A stretch of 16,147 bases of DNA from JBOGTC01 sp050692055 (GTDB lineage: Bacteria; Chloroflexota; Limnocylindria; QHBO01), in assembly GCA_050692055.1 (NCBI GenBank), contig JBOGTC010000161.1, positions 1 to 16,147 of the forward strand, given 5' to 3'. The number at the start of each line of letters is the position of its first letter. Within the stretch, counting starts at the first letter, position 1. The notes under the pieces were generated by a model, which ran no database searches, was not told the DNA's origin, and was given only the letters and a program-made list of their open reading frames with translations. Both the position numbers and the translations under genes were made by a program. This document shows, in pieces, positions 12,981-16,147 of this stretch.

Positions 12981-13487
12981 CTAGCGCTCCTCGATCTCGA
13001 CCGCCCGGATCGCGTCACCCGGGTTGGGATCGCCGGCAGGATCGCGCTCGCGCAGGGATCGCACCACGTCCATTCCCTGCGTGACTCGTCCGAAGACGGA
13101 GTGCTTGTCGTCGAGGTGCGGCGTCGCCCCATGGGTGATGAAGAACTGTGATCCGTTCGTCCCCGGACCCGCGTTGGCCATCGACAGCGTGCCCGCTGCG
13201 TCATGGCGCAGCCCGGGATGGAACTCGTCGCCGAATTGGTAGCCGGGGCCGCCGCGCCCGGTGCCGGTGGGATCGCCGCCCTGGGCCATGAAGCCGCCGA
13301 TCACGCGGTGGAACGTCGTCCCGTCGTAGAAGCCGGCGCGCGCCAGGTTCACGAAGTTCTCGACTGTCATGGGCGCGCGGTCGGCGTACAGCTCGCACAC
13401 GATCTCGCCCTTGTCGGTCCGGAAGCGGGCGGCGTAGGCCTTGCTGGTGTCAAGCTCGCCCCTCGGCGGCGCTGGCTTGTCTGGCAT
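12981..13487 (-). CDS. Cyclophilin-type peptidyl-prolyl cis-trans isomerase
   Basis: This 168-residue enzyme isomerises Xaa-Pro peptide bonds and assists folding. It has the bacterial PpiA/PpiB signature: APMTVENFVNLARAGFYDG (39-57), the catalytic arginine R61 in FHRVIGGFMAQGGD (59-72), GTLSMANAGPGTNGSQFFI (99-117) and HLDDKHSVFGRVTQGMDVV. No signal peptide is present, so it is cytosolic, unlike the lipoprotein downstream. GAGGAGG lies four bases ahead of the ATG and the upstream gene ends nine bases before it, so the two are cotranscribed. Confidence 0.96.
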   Translation of the reverse strand: MPDKPAPPRGELDTSKAYAARFRTDKGEIVCELYADRAPMTVENFVNLARAGFYDGTTFHRVIGGFMAQGGDPTGTGRGGPGYQFGDEFHPGLRHDAAGTLSMANAGPGTNGSQFFITHGATPHLDDKHSVFGRVTQGMDVVRSLRERDPAGDPNPGDAIRAVEIEER

Positions 13488-13496
13488 GCGTCCTCC

Positions 13497-14843
13497 TCAG
13501 TTGCTGGCTGCGCCGGCACGGAAGCCGGCGACGTAGGCACGGATGGTCGGGACCGCCTCGAGGCGATCGCGGAAGAAGTTGTTCACCACGTTGATGACCC
13601 GGGCGCGGGCCGCGTCGACCTCGGCGCCCAGCTCGTCGCCCGCGTCGGCTCGCTCCAGCAGGTCGCGGAGGCGAAGCAGCGAGCGCACGATCTCGCTCTC
13701 CTCGGGGCCGTCGAGCGATTCGACAACCGAGATGATGAGCTGGTCGGTCTGGCTGACGGCCTGCCCGATGGTGATGCTCGAGCCTGGATCCACCGCGTCC
13801 TCGACGGTCCGGATCAGCGACCAGACCTGGTAGAGCACCGCAGCCGGCTGGTCGAACAGCTCGCGCAGATAGGCCGCGTCGAGGTAGCGACCGGTGAGGC
13901 GGAAGACGTTGTACATCCGCTTCGCCGCCTTGCCGTAATTGAGATCCTGGGTGAGGTACTTGGCCACCTCCCGCTCGAGCTGGGTCACGTACTCGTCGAG
14001 CGCATCGGGCGTGGCGTTCCGTACGAGCTTGGAGAAGATCGGCACCGATTCGGCCTCGAGGTAGATCTCCTGAAAGTAGCCGTCGAGGTAGCCGTCGAGC
14101 GGCTTGATCGTGCCGTCCGGGGTCTCCCACGTGGCGTCGAGCATGTTGCTCGCGTTGGCCAGGCTGCCCCGGGCCGGATCGGCGACGACCCAGTCGAGCT
14201 TGCACCAGCCCGGATCGGCGGCGGCCTCGTCCCAGCCGATCCGGACAGGCTCTCCGTCCGGCGTGGTCGCATTGATGTGACCAACGCGCACCTCCTCGGC
14301 GCTCCACGATAGTGGCGACCCGCGGCGAAGCGATGAGCCGTCCCTGATGAGATCGCGCGGAGCTGATCCGAACTTCACCTCGATCAGCTGATACCGATCG
14401 CCGCGTTCAGTCGCCAGCGCCTTGTCACGGATGAGCTCCGCGAGGATCGAGCAGGCTGCCTCGCGTGTCGTGGCGTAAATGTTCACCCGTTCGAAGTAGT
14501 CGCAGTCACCCGGATGGGTCTGAATCTTCGACTGTGCAGCCGAGCCCGAGAGGGCGAGCGCCGTCTCTACCTCTCCGGGGCGGTCTTCGAAGCCCACGAT
14601 CTGACCGATCTCCCGGAAGCGCTCCAGGTCCACGGGCGAGAAGTCCAGCATGCTGACCCGGTGGCCGAACACGCCGGTGGCGGCGTCATGCACGATCTCG
14701 GCGCCGGCGTGGCTCGCCCCGACGGCGGTCAGCCAGCGCATCGCCTCGGCCTCGTCCATCTTGATCCCGAGTCGCTGCGCGGACTCCACGATGCGGGCAA
14801 GATCCGTTGCGGCCTGGTCGGCGGTGGCCTGCTCCGGGGTCAT
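13497..14843 (-). CDS. Unrecognised 448-residue protein with nucleotidyltransferase-like motif
   Basis: I do not recognise this protein. Its most striking segment is SGSAAQSKIQTHPGDCDYFE (99-118): G100-S101 followed at 113-115 by D-C-D resembles the GS...DxD metal site of polymerase-beta-type nucleotidyltransferases, and the following strands (YQLIEVKFG about 151-159, WCKLDWVV about 213-220) could supply a third acidic residue. The motif spacing is longer than usual, so the call is tentative. Residues 255-445 are predicted helical, including QLEREVAKYLTQDLNYGKAAKRMYN-like segments, perhaps a nucleic-acid or partner-binding domain. No signal peptide or membrane segment is seen. ATG 14841-14843 is chosen for its AGGAGG five bases upstream; the frame extends 16 codons further. 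It is first in an operon with a PPIase and a lipoprotein. Confidence 0.85.
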   Translation of the reverse strand: MTPEQATADQAATDLARIVESAQRLGIKMDEAEAMRWLTAVGASHAGAEIVHDAATGVFGHRVSMLDFSPVDLERFREIGQIVGFEDRPGEVETALALSGSAAQSKIQTHPGDCDYFERVNIYATTREAACSILAELIRDKALATERGDRYQLIEVKFGSAPRDLIRDGSSLRRGSPLSWSAEEVRVGHINATTPDGEPVRIGWDEAAADPGWCKLDWVVADPARGSLANASNMLDATWETPDGTIKPLDGYLDGYFQEIYLEAESVPIFSKLVRNATPDALDEYVTQLEREVAKYLTQDLNYGKAAKRMYNVFRLTGRYLDAAYLRELFDQPAAVLYQVWSLIRTVEDAVDPGSSITIGQAVSQTDQLIISVVESLDGPEESEIVRSLLRLRDLLERADAGDELGAEVDAARARVINVVNNFFRDRLEAVPTIRAYVAGFRAGAASN

Positions 14844-14927
14844 GTCTACCTCCTGCTGCCCAGCGCGGCGAGAAATTGGCGAACGAGGCACGCCTGACGA
14901 CCCGCGTCGGCGAGCGTGTTGTGGCTC

Positions 14928-14955
14928 AGCGTATGTGAGTCTTCGTATCGGGTCA
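14928..14955 (-). promoter_or_regulatory. Weak candidate promoter of the 448-residue protein operon
   Basis: On the minus strand TGACCC (14950-14955), sixteen bases, then TACGCT (14928-14933) is the best -35/-10-like pair ahead of the operon, giving a leader of about 75 bases. The match is modest. Confidence 0.25.
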
Positions 14956-14972
14956 TGCTAGCCGCAGTCTGC

Positions 14973-14994
14973 TAGGCTCGGCGTCGGCGCCGAC
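14973..14994 (+). promoter_or_regulatory. TAGGCT and a 12-base palindrome in the gap before the AMIN-like gene
   Basis: TAGGCT (14973-14978) looks like a plus-strand -10, and GTCGGCGCCGAC (14983-14994) is a perfect palindrome just past it. The only plus-strand frame that follows is a 21-codon one (15009-15074) of unknown merit. The rest of 14844-15085 holds nothing else I can identify. Confidence 0.25.
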
Positions 14995-15085
14995 CCAACG
15001 CGCATCCGATGGAGATTGCGACGCTCGCCGGGCGGATCGAAGGTGTCTACCAGGACGGCGTACGCGTCGTCTGACGCGCGCCTGG

Positions 15086-15721
15086 TCAGTGCTCGACGTC
15101 GATGACCACGCGAGACGGGCCATCGAGCAGCAGCACCCGCGCGCACGCCTCGTGCGTCACGCCCAGATACCAGGTGCTCTGCGCCTCGAAATCGCCGCCC
15201 TCCACGAGATGGACCAGGGTCGGAAAGCCGGAGTCGAAGTCGGTGGGCCCGTCGTAGCTGCTCTCGCCCGTCTCCATCTGCTTCGTCCCGCCGCGCATCA
15301 CCAGGCCAAGGAACGCATCGCCCTCGACGTTGACCGGAAACCCGGATCCGTCCTCGGCGAAGGGCGGCTGCGCGCGGTCCAACGTCAGTTCGGGCGTGCC
15401 GGACGTGAACTCGAACACCACCCGGTCGAAGCCGTCGTGAGTCCCGACGCGGTCGTCCACGATGTTGGCCCGCGGCGTCGTCGCCTGCTCAATGATCGGC
15501 AGCTCGCAGCTGAACTCGCCAAGGTCGCCTGAGGGCATCGGCTCCGTGGTCTGCGATGCGCTCGGCGAGGGCTGTTCGGTGCTCGTGCCGGCTGGACTGT
15601 CCGGCGGCGCGCTCGGCTCGACCGGCGTGCCTGCGGCGGACGGCGTGGGGCTGGTGGAGGCCTGGCAGGCGGCAAGGCCGACGAGCAGGGCGAGAGCGAG
15701 AGTCGGAAGGGTGCGCTGCAT
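15086..15721 (-). CDS. AMIN-like domain lipoprotein
   Basis: This 211-residue secreted lipoprotein has a signal ending in the lipobox LAAC (C19), then a long serine/threonine/proline linker (about 20-68) that probably spans part of the wall. The C-terminal domain (about 72-210) begins CELPIIEQATTPRANIVDDRVG and contains GFDRVVFEF and FLGLVMRGG, which fit the AMIN-like beta domain of actinobacterial and related envelope proteins; AMIN domains commonly bind peptidoglycan or help localise wall enzymes. C72 and the cysteine in THEACARVLLL may form a disulfide. It is transcribed alone and divergent from citrate synthase. The binding target is inference from the family. Confidence 0.85.
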   Translation of the reverse strand: MQRTLPTLALALLVGLAACQASTSPTPSAAGTPVEPSAPPDSPAGTSTEQPSPSASQTTEPMPSGDLGEFSCELPIIEQATTPRANIVDDRVGTHDGFDRVVFEFTSGTPELTLDRAQPPFAEDGSGFPVNVEGDAFLGLVMRGGTKQMETGESSYDGPTDFDSGFPTLVHLVEGGDFEAQSTWYLGVTHEACARVLLLDGPSRVVIDVEH

Positions 15722-15757
15722 CGCTGCGGCCTCGGGTGCGAGTGTGACGTGCCAATG

Positions 15758-15779
15758 ACGCCGGCGGCCGCTCCGGCGT
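15758..15779. promoter_or_regulatory. Inverted repeat between the lipoprotein and citrate synthase genes
   Basis: ACGCCGG (15758-15764) and CCGGCGT (15773-15779) form a seven-base dyad with an eight-base spacer, directly ahead of the candidate citrate synthase -35. It could be an operator for either divergent gene, or simply a GC-rich stem. Confidence 0.35.
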
Positions 15780-15808
15780 TACGCTGCGGCCCATGCGCGG
15801 GATAGACT
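15779..15808 (+). promoter_or_regulatory. Candidate promoter of citrate synthase
   Basis: TAGACT (15803-15808) lies ten bases ahead of the ATG, with TTACGC (15779-15784) eighteen bases further up. The transcript would start within a few bases of the start codon, so the leader is absent or very short. Confidence 0.5.
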
Positions 15809-15818
15809 TCGAAGGCCG

Positions 15819-16147
15819 ATGAACGACATCCAGCGCGCCTACTCGCCTGGCCTCAAGGGCGTGCTCGCCGGCGAGACGGCGCTGGCCATGGTGGACGGCA
15901 CCAACGGACGGCTGCTGTACCGCGGCTATCCCATCAGCGAGCTGGTGGCGCGCGGCTCGTACGCGCACGTGGCGGAGCTGCTGTGGACCGGCGAGTGGCC
16001 GGCGCGGGCGCACCTGCCCTGCGCGCCGCTGCCGGACGGGGTCATCGACGTCCTGCGCCGGCTGCCGGCCGACGCGAACGCCATGGACGCGTTGCGAACC
16101 GCCGTCTCCGCGGGCGGCGCGATCGCGGGCGCGGCCTGGCCACCGAG
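15819..16147 (+). CDS. Citrate synthase, N-terminal part (cut by the window end)
   Basis: The first 109 residues of citrate synthase are present; the gene continues past the window. The enzyme joins acetyl-CoA and oxaloacetate to citrate, opening the TCA cycle. The start SPGLKGVLAGETALAMVDG (9-27) followed by LLYRGYPISELV and HVAELLWTGEWP matches the small-domain N-terminus of bacterial type I citrate/2-methylcitrate synthases. The catalytic histidines and aspartate lie beyond the edge, so citrate against 2-methylcitrate specificity cannot be judged. The ATG follows GAAGG by three bases, close for a Shine-Dalgarno, and the promoter placement suggests a near-leaderless mRNA. Confidence 0.9.
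   Translation, partial: MNDIQRAYSPGLKGVLAGETALAMVDGTNGRLLYRGYPISELVARGSYAHVAELLWTGEWPARAHLPCAPLPDGVIDVLRRLPADANAMDALRTAVSAGGAIAGAAWPP

Noticed and set aside
15009..15074. 21-codon plus-strand frame MEIATLAGRIEGVYQDGVRVV
   Set aside because: The peptide looks protein-like and follows a possible -10, but it is too short, has no ribosome site and no recognisable family; it could be the fragment of a lost gene.
1..16147. Mobile element, prophage or defence system
   Set aside because: I found no transposase, integrase, phage, toxin-antitoxin, restriction or cas-like product on either strand, and gene content is housekeeping and envelope related.

Overview
This 16.1 kb window is GC-rich bacterial chromosomal DNA with ordinary housekeeping and envelope genes and no recognisable phage, plasmid, IS or CRISPR content. 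The mix suggests a free-living, Gram-positive-like or monoderm high-GC lineage: a T-box leader, a TrpB2-type enzyme, an LLM (probably F420-linked) oxidoreductase, an actinobacterial-style lytic transglycosylase, AMIN-like lipoproteins, and short or leaderless 5' ends. A Chloroflexota lineage of the Limnocylindria kind is my best guess, an actinobacterial relative the alternative. This is inference, not a phylogeny.

Left part (1-3150, plus strand): about 500 bp of repeat-rich non-coding DNA leads to a promoter and a clear tRNA-Trp T-box leader with UGG specifier, UGGC T-box and intrinsic terminator. It controls a TrpB-like (TrpB2) tryptophan synthase. An LLM-class oxidoreductase follows; its last ~40 codons lie in another frame, so the gene is broken or contains a sequence error.

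Middle (3175-9070, minus strand): a probable operon runs leftward from a secreted, membrane-anchored gluzincin metallopeptidase through an MFS permease (start overlapping the peptidase stop) to prolyl-tRNA synthetase, which also seems to have its own leaderless promoter. Upstream is an arsR-trxA pair: an ArsR regulator lacking the metal-binding cysteines, and a classical thioredoxin, separated by a perfect hairpin.

Centre right (9071-11260): a ~790 bp gene-free stretch carries several short repeat families, one of them shared with the left end of the window. It is followed by a second MFS-like permease on the minus strand.

Right part (11371-16147): a 55-residue zinc-ribbon protein and a secreted lytic transglycosylase lie on the plus strand. 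A minus-strand operon of an unrecognised nucleotidyltransferase-like protein, a cyclophilin-type PPIase and a lipoprotein converges on the transglycosylase, with abutting stop codons. Last, an AMIN-like lipoprotein is divergent from the start of a citrate synthase gene cut by the window edge.

The points most worth a second look are the Trp T-box/TrpB2 unit, the unrecognised 448-residue protein with a GS...GDCD motif, the dispersed intergenic repeats, the ArsR with a serine-substituted metal site, and the frameshifted oxidoreductase.
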